Part shown: in pieces, positions 1 through 7,208 of the stretch | Layout of the letters: each line of letters begins with the position of its first letter | Position numbering within the stretch: the stretch's first letter is position 1 | DNA from: Maritimibacter sp. | GTDB taxonomy: Bacteria; Pseudomonadota; Alphaproteobacteria; Rhodobacterales; Rhodobacteraceae | Assembly: GCA_020441225.1 (NCBI GenBank) | Contig: JAGRMP010000272.1 | Span: 1-9,167, forward strand | Reading direction: 5' to 3' | Length of the DNA stretch: 9,167 nt | Notes under the pieces: model-generated | The model's input: the letters and a program-made list of their open reading frames with translations, nothing else | Database searches by the model: none | Told to the model about the DNA's origin: nothing | Translations under genes and position numbers: made by a program

Positions 1-1
1 C

Positions 2-670
2 GGGCAGCGCCAGCGCGTGGCCATGGGCCGCGCGATCGTGCGCCAGCCGCGGGTGTTCCTGTTCGACGAGCCGCTGTCGAACCTCGACGCCAAGCTGCGC
101 GCCGATCTCCGGGTCGAGATCAAGAAACTGCACGAACGTCTCGGCAATACGATGATCTACGTCACCCACGACCAGATCGAGGCGATGACGCTGGCTGACC
201 GGATCGCGATCATGAAGGGCGGCAAGATCATGCAGCTCGCCACCGCGCACGAGATCTACAACCGGCCGCGCAACCTCTACGTCGCCGATTTCATCGGCTC
301 GCCCTCGATGAACTTCCTGCACGGCGAGCTCAAGCGCGGCGCTTTCGTGATGGGCGGGCTTTCGATTCCGATGGACCGCTATGAATACACGTCCGGCATC
401 GACCATGAAGGCAAGGCGGTCATCGGGCTGCGGCCCGAGCACATCGCCACCGGCGACGGGCTGGCTTCCGCCGCGACGACGACGAAAGTGAAGGTGGAAC
501 TGGTCGAGCCGATGGGGTCCGACACGCTGATCTACACGACGCTCGCGGGCGAGACCCTGCATGTGCGGATGGACGGGCAGGCCGAAGTGCGCCCGGGCGA
601 CGAGGTCGAAATCGGTTTCCAGCCCGACCGCGCCTCGCTGTTCGACCCCGACACGGAACTGAGGCTCTGA
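2..670 (+). CDS. Sugar ABC transporter ATP-binding protein, MalK/UgpC family (5'-truncated)
   Basis: This is the C-terminal 222 residues of the ATPase that powers a carbohydrate importer at the cytoplasmic face of the inner membrane. The window opens inside the ABC signature (GQRQRVAMGRAIVRQP), so Walker A and the Q-loop lie to the left. Visible are Walker B with its catalytic Glu (VFLFDEP), the D-loop (SNLDAKLR), and the H-loop (YVTHDQIEAMTLADR). The family's YNRPRNLYVADFIGSPSMNF segment then leads into a C-terminal TOBE/regulatory domain ending at GFQPDRASLFD. This extended C-terminus is typical of MalK/UgpC/MsmX-type ATPases of oligosaccharide and glycerol-phosphate importers, as opposed to amino-acid importers. 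The frame is open from base 2; the GTG at 17 is an internal Val, not a start. Its stop lies 4 nt before the beta-mannosidase start, so the two are probably co-transcribed. The true substrate cannot be read from the ATPase; it is inferred from the downstream glycosidases. Confidence 0.95.
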   Translation, partial: GQRQRVAMGRAIVRQPRVFLFDEPLSNLDAKLRADLRVEIKKLHERLGNTMIYVTHDQIEAMTLADRIAIMKGGKIMQLATAHEIYNRPRNLYVADFIGSPSMNFLHGELKRGAFVMGGLSIPMDRYEYTSGIDHEGKAVIGLRPEHIATGDGLASAATTTKVKVELVEPMGSDTLIYTTLAGETLHVRMDGQAEVRPGDEVEIGFQPDRASLFDPDTELRL

Positions 671-674
671 CCCC

Positions 675-3065
675 ATGACCGCCCCCGCTTCCCGATCTCT
701 CGCGGGGCTCTGGACGCTCACCGACGAAACCGGCGAGATCGCCTGCGACATGGCGCTCCCCGGCGACGGGGTCACGGCGCTGGAGCGGGCCGGGCTGATC
801 CCCGACCCCTACTGGGGCCGCAACGAGTATGCCTGCCGCTGGATCGGCGAACGCGACTGGACCGCGCGGCGGATCGTGGTGCTCGACGATCCGGGGCAGG
901 CGCTGGTGGTCTCGGGGCTCGATTGCGTCGCCGAGATCCGCTGGAACGGGGCGCCGGTGCTCACGGCCGAGAACCAGTTCCGCAGCTACCGCGTCGATCT
1001 CTCCGAGGTCGCCGTCGAGGGCGAGAACGCGGTCGAGATCCTTTTCCGCTCGCCGGTGCGCGAAGCCGCGAAGCGGGTGGCGGTGCAGCCCTTCCCGGTA
1101 CCCGCGACCAAGCACCACGAAGCCCCGGGCGGCAATCTCCTGCGCAAGGTCCAGGCCGATTTCGGCTGGGACTGGAACCTGGCGCTGATGCCCTTCGGGC
1201 TGGAGGGGGACATTCGGCTGGAGCCCCTGCGCGCGGCGCGGATCGATACCGTCATGGTCCACCAGCACCATTCGCCCGGCCATGTCCGGGTTGTGGTCGC
1301 CGTGCAGACGGCCAATGCCGCAGACACGCCGGTCACCGTCGGCCTCGGCGGCGTCGAAGACAGCGGACCGGTGGATGAGACAGGCCACGCCACGCTCACG
1401 CTTGAGATCGACAACCCCGAGCTGTGGTGGCCGAACGGGCAGGGGGCGCCGGTGCTCCATGATCTCAGTGTCACCTGCGGTGACGCTTCGGCCCACCGCC
1501 GCATCGGCCTCAGGTCCATAGAGCTGGTCCGCGACCCCGACGAAGCCGGCGAAAGCTTCACCTTCCGGGTGAACGGCCGCGACACATTCATGAAGGGCGC
1601 GAACTGGATCATGGCCGACGCGCTCCCGGGCCGGATCACGCCCGAGAAGACCCGCGCGCTGCTGCAATCGGCCGCCGACGTCCACATGAACATGATCCGG
1701 GTCTGGGGCGGGGGGCGCTACGAGCCCGACAGCTTCTATGCTGCCTGCGACGAACTGGGCCTGCTCGTCTGGCAGGATTTCATGTTCGCCTGCTCGCTCT
1801 ACCCGTCCGACGAAGGCTTTCTCGCCGAGGTCGAGGCGGAGGTCGCCGAACAGGTCGCGCGCCTCCAGCACCACGCCTGCCTTGCGCTGTGGTGCGGTGA
1901 CAACGAGCTTGTCGGCGCGTTCGACTGGTACGCCGAGAGCCGCGCCAACCGCGACCGCTACCTCGCGAGCTACGACCGGCTCAACCGCACGGTCGAGATC
2001 GCCCTGCAACGCACCGATCCGACCGCCATCTGGTGGCCCTCGTCCCCCTCGCTCGGCCGGCTCGATTTCCGCGACGGCTGGCATGTCGAGGGGCAGGGCG
2101 ACATGCATTTCTGGTCGGTCTGGCACGAGAACCGCGAGTTCGACCATTACCGCGACGTGAGCCCCCGCTTCTGCTCCGAATTCGGGTTCCAGTCCTACCC
2201 CTCGATGCCGGTCATCGAGAGCTTTGCCGCCCCGGAAGACCGCAACATCGCCGCGCCCGTTTTCGAAAGCCACCAGAAGAACACCGGCGGCAACGAACGC
2301 ATCGCCGCGACAATGTTCCGCTACTTCCGCTGGCCCGAGAAGTTCGACGATTTCGTCTGGCTCAGCCAGATTCAGCAGGCCCAGGCGATCAAGACCGCCG
2401 TCACCCATTGGCGTGGGCTCAAACCGCACTGCATGGGCACGCTCTACTGGCAATTGAACGACACCTGGCCGGTCTGCTCCTGGTCCTCGCTCGACTACGG
2501 CGGCGGCTGGAAACTGCTGCACTACGCCGCCCGGGCGTTCTTCGCTCCGGTCGCCGTGGTCGCGGTGCCCGAGGGCGACCGGATCCTGCTCAAGGCGGTG
2601 AACGACCGGCCCGACCCCGTCGAGTTGACGCTCGGCGCCCACGCGGTCGACATGTCCGGGGCCACCCGCCCGCTTGGCCGGGCCACAGCCTCGGTCGGCG
2701 TCGCGGCTGAGACGCTGCTGACGCTCGACGCGGCGGCGCTCGGGCCGGACGAACTGCTGGCCTTCACCTGGTTCGGCCCCGAGGGCCGGCTGGGGGGCGA
2801 TCTCTACGCGCCGCGTCCGTGGAAAGCCTATGACCTTCCCGACCCGGGCCTCGGCCTGGTCCAGGACGGCAACCGGCTGACCCTGTCGGCACAGGCGCTC
2901 GCCCTCTTCGTCACCGTCGAAGCCGACGTGCCGGGCCGGTTCTCGGCCAACGCGTTCCCGCTCCTGCCCGGCCACCCGGCCGAGATCACCTTCACCCCCG
3001 ACGCTCCGGACGCGACCCCACGCTTCCGGCTGCGCGATCTTCATTCGGCCACGCATAGGCAGTGA
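675..3065 (+). CDS. Glycoside hydrolase family 2 beta-mannosidase
   Basis: This 796-residue enzyme is predicted to remove terminal non-reducing beta-D-mannose from manno-oligosaccharides with retention of configuration. The order matches GH2 beta-mannosidases: a jelly-roll sugar-binding-like domain (about 8-185), an Ig-like domain (about 190-285), a TIM barrel (about 290-625) and a C-terminal Ig-like region. The FGWDW motif (163-167), typical of beta-mannosidases as opposed to beta-galactosidases, is present, as is VWGGGRYEPDSFY (343 onward). The acid/base is probably Glu411 in WCGDNE and the nucleophile Glu502 in CSEFGFQSYPS. YWQLNDTWP (591-599) closes the barrel. There is no signal peptide, so it should act in the cytoplasm on imported oligosaccharides. 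The start is the ATG 4 nt after the ATPase stop, with GAGG at 661-664 upstream. Length is close to the bacterial family norm and no key residue is missing. An alternative is a GH2 exo-enzyme for another beta-manno-configured sugar. Confidence 0.93.
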   Translation: MTAPASRSLAGLWTLTDETGEIACDMALPGDGVTALERAGLIPDPYWGRNEYACRWIGERDWTARRIVVLDDPGQALVVSGLDCVAEIRWNGAPVLTAENQFRSYRVDLSEVAVEGENAVEILFRSPVREAAKRVAVQPFPVPATKHHEAPGGNLLRKVQADFGWDWNLALMPFGLEGDIRLEPLRAARIDTVMVHQHHSPGHVRVVVAVQTANAADTPVTVGLGGVEDSGPVDETGHATLTLEIDNPELWWPNGQGAPVLHDLSVTCGDASAHRRIGLRSIELVRDPDEAGESFTFRVNGRDTFMKGANWIMADALPGRITPEKTRALLQSAADVHMNMIRVWGGGRYEPDSFYAACDELGLLVWQDFMFACSLYPSDEGFLAEVEAEVAEQVARLQHHACLALWCGDNELVGAFDWYAESRANRDRYLASYDRLNRTVEIALQRTDPTAIWWPSSPSLGRLDFRDGWHVEGQGDMHFWSVWHENREFDHYRDVSPRFCSEFGFQSYPSMPVIESFAAPEDRNIAAPVFESHQKNTGGNERIAATMFRYFRWPEKFDDFVWLSQIQQAQAIKTAVTHWRGLKPHCMGTLYWQLNDTWPVCSWSSLDYGGGWKLLHYAARAFFAPVAVVAVPEGDRILLKAVNDRPDPVELTLGAHAVDMSGATRPLGRATASVGVAAETLLTLDAAALGPDELLAFTWFGPEGRLGGDLYAPRPWKAYDLPDPGLGLVQDGNRLTLSAQALALFVTVEADVPGRFSANAFPLLPGHPAEITFTPDAPDATPRFRLRDLHSATHRQ

Positions 3066-3080
3066 CCCCGGACCCGCTGA

Positions 3081-3085
3081 AAGGA
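3081..3085 (+). promoter_or_regulatory. Ribosome binding site fixing the isomerase start
   Basis: AAGGA lies 6 nt upstream of the ATG at 3092. It favours that ATG over the in-frame GTG at 3062, which overlaps the beta-mannosidase stop and would add ten residues (from TPDPLKGKT) outside the family's usual N-terminus. Confidence 0.7.
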
Positions 3086-3091
3086 AAAACC

Positions 3092-3835
3092 ATGCCCACC
3101 ATCTCTTACCAGCTCTACACGTCGCGCAACTGGCCGCTCACAGACACGCTCGATATGCTCGAACGGGTGGGCTTCGAGGCCGTCGAGGGCTTCGGGCCCC
3201 TGTTCGAAGACCCCGCCGCAACCCGCGCGCTGCTCGATGCCCATGAGATGACGATGCCGACCGCGCATTTCGCTTTCGACCTGATCCAGAGCGACCCGGC
3301 CAGGGTGCTCGAGATCGCCCGCACGCTCGGCGTGCAGACGGTGATCGTGCCCTTCATCGCCCCCGATGCGCGGCCCAGCGACAAGGCCGGCTGGGAGGCC
3401 TTCGCCGCCAGGCTCGCCGAGGCCGGCAAGCCGATCCGCGACGCGGGGCTGGGCTACGGCTGGCACAATCACGATTTCGAGTTCAAGCCGAATGCCGACG
3501 GCAGCCTCGGTATCGAGGCGATCGCCGCCCACCCGGAGGTCGGCTTCGAGCTCGACCTCGGCTGGATCCATGTCGCCGGCCAGAACCCGGCGGACTGGGT
3601 GCGCAAATACGCCGACCGCCTGCTCGCGGTGCACATCAAGGACCGCGCGCCGGAGGGGGAGAACACCGACGAGGACGGCTGGGCCGATCTCGGCTACGGC
3701 GCGGTCGATTACACGCGGATCGTCCCGGCGCTGGGCGATTCGGACGTCCCGGTCTGGGTGCTGGAGCACGACAAGCCGAGCGACCACGAGCGCTTCGCCA
3801 GCCGCTCGTTCAACGCGCTCTCGATGTTCGTCTGA
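3092..3835 (+). CDS. Sugar isomerase/epimerase, AP-endonuclease-2-like TIM barrel (COG1082 type)
   Basis: This 247-residue protein is a single TIM barrel of the xylose-isomerase-like / AP endonuclease family 2 fold. Members are cytoplasmic, metal-dependent enzymes that isomerise, epimerise or eliminate on sugars and keto-sugars. Motifs fit this fold: SYQLYT at strand 1, GFEAVEGFG with a candidate metal or substrate Glu32, HNHDFEF (125-131), ELDLGW with Asp155, HIKDR with His181, and VLEHDKPSD with Glu225. The last three regions normally supply metal ligands at the C-terminal face of the barrel. Within the superfamily, the HNHDFEF and VLEHD signatures resemble the sugar epimerase/YcjR-like group more than true xylose isomerases. 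It lies 26 nt after the mannosidase and 12 nt before a Gfo/Idh/MocA dehydrogenase. That gene pair recurs in pathways handling 3-keto sugars. The exact substrate and reaction are unknown; a simple mannose-type aldose/ketose isomerase is less likely because those usually belong to other folds. Confidence 0.9.
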   Translation: MPTISYQLYTSRNWPLTDTLDMLERVGFEAVEGFGPLFEDPAATRALLDAHEMTMPTAHFAFDLIQSDPARVLEIARTLGVQTVIVPFIAPDARPSDKAGWEAFAARLAEAGKPIRDAGLGYGWHNHDFEFKPNADGSLGIEAIAAHPEVGFELDLGWIHVAGQNPADWVRKYADRLLAVHIKDRAPEGENTDEDGWADLGYGAVDYTRIVPALGDSDVPVWVLEHDKPSDHERFASRSFNALSMFV

Positions 3836-3847
3836 GGAGCCGCATTC

Positions 3848-4990
3848 ATGAGCGAAAACAGCAACAAGCTCGGTGTCGGTATCATCGGCTGCGGCAATAT
3901 TTCCACCGCCTACCTGACGCTCGGGCCGATGTTCAAGGCGCTTGATCTGCGCGCGGTCGCCGATATCGCCCCCGCGGTGGCCGAGGCCCAGGCGCAGAAA
4001 TTCGGCCTGCGGGCCGAAGGTGTCGCCGATCTCATCAACGCGCCCGACATCGACATGGTGGTCAACCTCACCGTGCCGAACGCCCATTTCGAAGTGTCGC
4101 GCCGCGTGCTCGAAGCGGGCAAGCATGTCTATTCGGAAAAGCCCTTCGTGCTCACGCTCGAAGAGGGCGAGGCGCTGCGCGAGCTTGCGGCGAAGAAAGG
4201 CTTGCGCGTGGGCTCCGCGCCCGACACCTTCCTCGGCGGCGCGCATCAGCTCGCGCGTGCGACGGTGGACAACGACCGGATCGGCCGGGTGATCGGCGGC
4301 ACCGCGCATGTGATGGGCCACGGGATGGAGGCCTGGCACCCGAACCCCGGCTTTTTCTTCCAGCCGGGCGGCGGGCCGGTGCTCGACATGGGGCCGTATT
4401 ACGTCACCAACCTCGTCCAGCTCCTGGGCCCCGTCCGCGCCGTCACCGCGATGGCGACGGCGAGCTTCGCGACCCGCACCATCGGCGTCGGTCCGCGCAA
4501 GGGCGAAGAGGTGCCGGTCGACACGCCGACCAACATCCACGCGGTGCTCGAGTTTGCCTCCGGCGCGCTGGTTACGCTGGGCGCGAGCTGGGACGTCTGG
4601 GCGCATCGCCATGGCAACATGGAGCTCTACGGCGAGACCGGGTCGCTCTACGTGCCCGATCCCAACTTCTTCGGCGGCGAGGTCACCTTCGTGGCCGCGG
4701 GCAAAGACCCGGTGCCGCTCAGCTGGGATCACCCGTTCGGACGGTTCAACGCCGAGGACAACAGCGGCACCAAGCGGGCGAATTACCGGACCGCCGGGCT
4801 CGCCGACATGGCGACGGCGATCGCTGCGGGCCGCAACCACAGGGCCAGCTTGGACCTCGCGCTGCACGTGGTCGATGTGCTAACCTCGATCCTGAAGTCG
4901 GGGGAGACTCGAAGCTGGGTCGAGCTCACCACGACATGCGAACGGCCCGCAGCACTCGCGCCCGAAGAGGCGGCGTCGCTGTTGGCGTGA
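3848..4990 (+). CDS. Gfo/Idh/MocA family NAD(P)-dependent sugar oxidoreductase
   Basis: This 380-residue cytoplasmic dehydrogenase probably oxidises or reduces a secondary hydroxyl of a sugar or glycoside. The N-terminal Rossmann domain shows the dinucleotide motif GVGIIGCGNIS (9-19), followed by NLTVPNAHFE and the family's catalytic EKP (Glu97-Lys98-Pro99). The C-terminal alpha/beta domain carries GGGPVLDMGPYYVTNLV (174 onward). In many members a His follows the conserved Asp-x-Gly (GGGxxxDxGxH); here Asp180 is kept but that position is Tyr184, as in a subgroup of the family and reminiscent of the catalytic Tyr of glucose-fructose oxidoreductase. No Tat or Sec signal is present. The start is well supported by GAGGAG at 3834-3839, which overlaps the isomerase stop codon and leaves 8 nt to the ATG, so the two genes are probably translationally linked. 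Closest described logic: a YcjS-like glucoside 3-dehydrogenase partnered with the isomerase upstream. Substrate and cofactor preference are not readable from sequence. Confidence 0.93.
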   Translation: MSENSNKLGVGIIGCGNISTAYLTLGPMFKALDLRAVADIAPAVAEAQAQKFGLRAEGVADLINAPDIDMVVNLTVPNAHFEVSRRVLEAGKHVYSEKPFVLTLEEGEALRELAAKKGLRVGSAPDTFLGGAHQLARATVDNDRIGRVIGGTAHVMGHGMEAWHPNPGFFFQPGGGPVLDMGPYYVTNLVQLLGPVRAVTAMATASFATRTIGVGPRKGEEVPVDTPTNIHAVLEFASGALVTLGASWDVWAHRHGNMELYGETGSLYVPDPNFFGGEVTFVAAGKDPVPLSWDHPFGRFNAEDNSGTKRANYRTAGLADMATAIAAGRNHRASLDLALHVVDVLTSILKSGETRSWVELTTTCERPAALAPEEAASLLA

Positions 4991-5000
4991 GGGGTATGGG

Positions 5001-5582
5001 ATGGAGCGCTACCACAGCCGTGCCTTGGGGCCCGCGACCTGGGATGCCTATGCGGCGCTTGTCGAGCGTCACAACGGGGTCTGGGGCGGCTGCTGGTGCC
5101 TGGTCTTCCACGAAGGCCAGAAGAAGGACGCCCCGGACGAACGCCGCGCCCGCAAGCGGGCGATGGTCGCGGCCGGGCGCTCCCATGCCGCGCTGGTCTT
5201 CGACGGCGCGCGGGCCATCGGCTGGGCGCAATACGGGGCCCGCGACGAGTTGCGGCACATCAAGAACCGCCGGGCTTACGATGCCGGGGCCGGTGACGAG
5301 GCGCCCGCGGACTGGCGCATCACCTGTTTCTTCGTCGACCGGGACTACCGCCGGCAGGGTGTGGGCGCGCAGGCGCTCCGGGGCGCGCTCGACATGATCG
5401 CCGAGGCCGGCGGGGGCACGGTCGAGGCGTTTCCCGAAGCGCTCGAAGGGCAGAAGACCTCGGCCGGGTTTCTCTGGAACGGGACCCTCGGCATGTTCGA
5501 ACGCGCCGGGTTCGCGCCCGCCCGGAAGATCGGCAAGCACCGCTGGGTGGTGCGCCGTACTGTTGAAGGAGCTTTGCGATGA
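5001..5582 (+). CDS. GNAT family N-acetyltransferase
   Basis: This 193-residue protein is a GCN5-related acetyltransferase, which transfers acetyl from acetyl-CoA to an amine or related acceptor. The acetyl-CoA pyrophosphate loop (motif A) is RRQGVGAQAL, with the R-x-x-G-x-G pattern at 117-122, preceded by the beta4 strand ITCFFVDRDY. The strand/helix FLWNGTLGMFERAGFAPARKI (156 onward) is the usual C-terminal GNAT motif (..Y/F..GF...). The N-terminus has a CWC cysteine pair (31 and 33) within GVWGGCWCLVF, seen in a subgroup of uncharacterised GNATs. It starts at the ATG 10 nt after the oxidoreductase stop, with GAGGGG at 4989-4994 overlapping that stop, and its own stop overlaps the GH43 start (ATGA). 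It is therefore embedded in the sugar operon, though no sugar role is known. It could act on an amino sugar or be an unrelated passenger. The fold is secure; the acceptor is unknown. Confidence 0.9.
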   Translation: MERYHSRALGPATWDAYAALVERHNGVWGGCWCLVFHEGQKKDAPDERRARKRAMVAAGRSHAALVFDGARAIGWAQYGARDELRHIKNRRAYDAGAGDEAPADWRITCFFVDRDYRRQGVGAQALRGALDMIAEAGGGTVEAFPEALEGQKTSAGFLWNGTLGMFERAGFAPARKIGKHRWVVRRTVEGALR

Positions 5583-7180
5583 TCCGCAACCCTGTTCTAC
5601 CCGGGTTCAACCCCGATCCGTCCTTCATCCGGGTGGGGGAGGATTACTACATCGCGACCTCGACCTTCGAATGGTACCCGGGCGTGCAGATCCACCATTC
5701 GCGCGACCTCGTGAACTGGTCCCTGGTGGCGCGCCCGCTCAACCGCGCGTCGCTGCTCGACATGCGCGGCAACCCCGACTCGGGCGGCGTCTGGGCGCCC
5801 TGCCTCAGCCATGACGGCGAGAGGTTCTGGCTGGTTTACAGCAACCTGCGCCGCATCGACGGGGCGTTCAAGGATTCGCCCAATTTCATCACCACCTGCG
5901 AGACCGTCGACGGGGACTGGAGCGATCCGTGGTATGTCAATGCCTCCGGCTTCGACGCCTCGCTGTTCCACGACGACGACGGGCGCAAGTATTTCCTCAA
6001 CATGCTGTGGAACCACCGCGGCCCGGATTCGGGGCGCAACGAGGCGAACGATCGGTTCGACGGGATCGTTCTGCAGGAATGGAGCCCGGAGACCGGGTTG
6101 ACCGGGCCGGTGCACAACATCTGGAGCGGCAGCCCCCGCGGGATCACCGAGGCGCCGCACCTGTTCAAGCGCGGAGAGTATTACTACCTCACCACCGCCG
6201 AGGGCGGCACCGGCTACGACCACGCCGTCTCGATGGCGCGCTCGCGCGAGATAACCGGTCCCTACGAGGACCATCCGAACAAGCACCTGATCTGCAACGC
6301 GGTCGAACCGACCTACCCAATCCAGCGCACCGGCCACGGCCAGTATGTCGAAACCCCGGACGGACAGGTCTACCACAGCTTTCTGATGGGCCGGCCGATT
6401 GCGGGCGTGGACGGGCGCGGGCGTTTCTGTCCGCTCGGGCGCGAAACCGGGCTCGAGCGCTGCACCTGGGGCGACGACGACTGGCTCTACCTCGAAACCG
6501 GTGGCCTGGTCGCGCGCGAAGCGGTTCCGGGGCTGACGGACGCCGAGCCCGCGCCGCCGGCCCGCATCCGCTACAACTTCGACACGCTACCGCTTGATTT
6601 CCAATGGCTTCGCACGCCGGAGCCCGAACGGATCTTTCGCTGCGAAGAGGGCGCTCTGGTGCTCACGGGGCGCGAGTCGCTCGGCTCGTGGTTCGAGCAG
6701 GCGCTGGTGGCCCGGCGCCAGGAGCACCACCGCTATGCCGCTGAATGCTGGCTCGATTTCGAGCCGGAGACCTATCAGCAGGCCGCCGGGCTCACGACCT
6801 ATTACAACCGCACCAAGCTGCACGCGCTGATGCTGTCGCGCGAGCCGCGGGTCGGCCGGTCGCTGACGATCTTCTCCTGCAACGGCAACTACCCGGAAGG
6901 CAGTTTCGACTATCCGCTGACGGTGCCCATTCCCATCGCCGACGGCCCGGTCGAGCTTGGGGTGCGGGTCGATCACGCCACCCAGCGGTTCTTCTGGCGT
7001 CAGGGCGACGACGACTGGCACCCGATCGGTCCGAAGCTCAATGCCGCGGTGATCTCCGACGAGGGCGGACGCGGTGTGCACGGCTCCTTCACCGGCGCCT
7101 TCGTCGGCATGGCCGCTTTCGACACTTCCGGCCAGGGCAAGGAAGCCCGGTTCACCAGCTTCAGCTACGACCCGACGTGA
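5579..7180 (+). CDS. Glycoside hydrolase family 43 beta-xylosidase (subfamily 11-like)
   Basis: This 533-residue inverting exo-glycosidase is predicted to remove beta-1,4-xylose from xylo-oligosaccharides; many relatives also release alpha-L-arabinofuranose. The N-terminal five-bladed propeller (about 1-315) shows NPVLPGFNPDPSF with the general base Asp13, the pKa-modulating Asp126 in GFDASLF, and the general acid Glu191 in GITEAPHLF. TGHGQ (His253) and CPLGRET (Arg288) are further conserved active-site motifs. The C-terminal half (about 325-530) is a beta-sandwich of the type fused to these xylosidases; it helps close the active-site pocket. Total length is close to that of the well-known Selenomonas and Geobacillus enzymes. 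There is no signal peptide, so it is cytoplasmic, consistent with import of short oligosaccharides. The ATG overlaps the acetyltransferase stop, and GAAGGAG at 5565-5571 lies 7 nt upstream, giving translational coupling. It is the last gene of the operon. Xylose versus arabinose preference is not certain. Confidence 0.94.
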   Translation: MIRNPVLPGFNPDPSFIRVGEDYYIATSTFEWYPGVQIHHSRDLVNWSLVARPLNRASLLDMRGNPDSGGVWAPCLSHDGERFWLVYSNLRRIDGAFKDSPNFITTCETVDGDWSDPWYVNASGFDASLFHDDDGRKYFLNMLWNHRGPDSGRNEANDRFDGIVLQEWSPETGLTGPVHNIWSGSPRGITEAPHLFKRGEYYYLTTAEGGTGYDHAVSMARSREITGPYEDHPNKHLICNAVEPTYPIQRTGHGQYVETPDGQVYHSFLMGRPIAGVDGRGRFCPLGRETGLERCTWGDDDWLYLETGGLVAREAVPGLTDAEPAPPARIRYNFDTLPLDFQWLRTPEPERIFRCEEGALVLTGRESLGSWFEQALVARRQEHHRYAAECWLDFEPETYQQAAGLTTYYNRTKLHALMLSREPRVGRSLTIFSCNGNYPEGSFDYPLTVPIPIADGPVELGVRVDHATQRFFWRQGDDDWHPIGPKLNAAVISDEGGRGVHGSFTGAFVGMAAFDTSGQGKEARFTSFSYDPT

Positions 7181-7208
7181 TCCGAGCTGACCCGTGCGCG
7201 GCCCCGGC

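Larger units (their letters stand above)
2..7180 (+). other. Predicted carbohydrate-utilisation operon (3' portion)
   Basis: Six co-directional genes are separated by 4, 26, 12 and 10 nt and a 4-nt overlap. Every internal start that was checked has a purine-rich ribosome binding site, often overlapping the previous stop. No gap is long enough for a typical promoter, and none holds a hairpin with a T-tract. The set combines import (ATPase), exo-hydrolysis of beta-mannosides and beta-xylosides, and an isomerase/dehydrogenase pair. The solute-binding protein, permeases and regulator expected for such a locus are probably upstream of the window. No clear intrinsic terminator is seen after 7180; the 28-nt gap to the convergent gene (7181-7208) has no strong stem-loop. 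Confidence 0.8.

Noticed and set aside
420..3056. Very long minus-strand open frame (878 codons) antisense to the ATPase end and the beta-mannosidase
   Set aside because: The opposite strand encodes conserved proteins with intact catalytic motifs. The antisense product is Arg/Gly/Val/Ala-rich with no recognisable domain, a usual by-product of GC-rich codon bias.
3041..4867. 608-codon minus-strand open frame antisense to the isomerase and oxidoreductase
   Set aside because: Same reason: it mirrors two well-supported genes, shows no domain and has biased composition (rich in Arg, His, Glu and Val).
5597..6376. 259-codon minus-strand open frame inside the GH43 gene
   Set aside because: It is antisense to the catalytic propeller of GH43, with all active-site motifs on the plus strand, and has no domain of its own.
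7181..7208. Possible bidirectional terminator between the convergent GH43 and propeller genes
   Set aside because: The short gap is GC-rich, but I found no stem of useful length and no T-tract on either strand.
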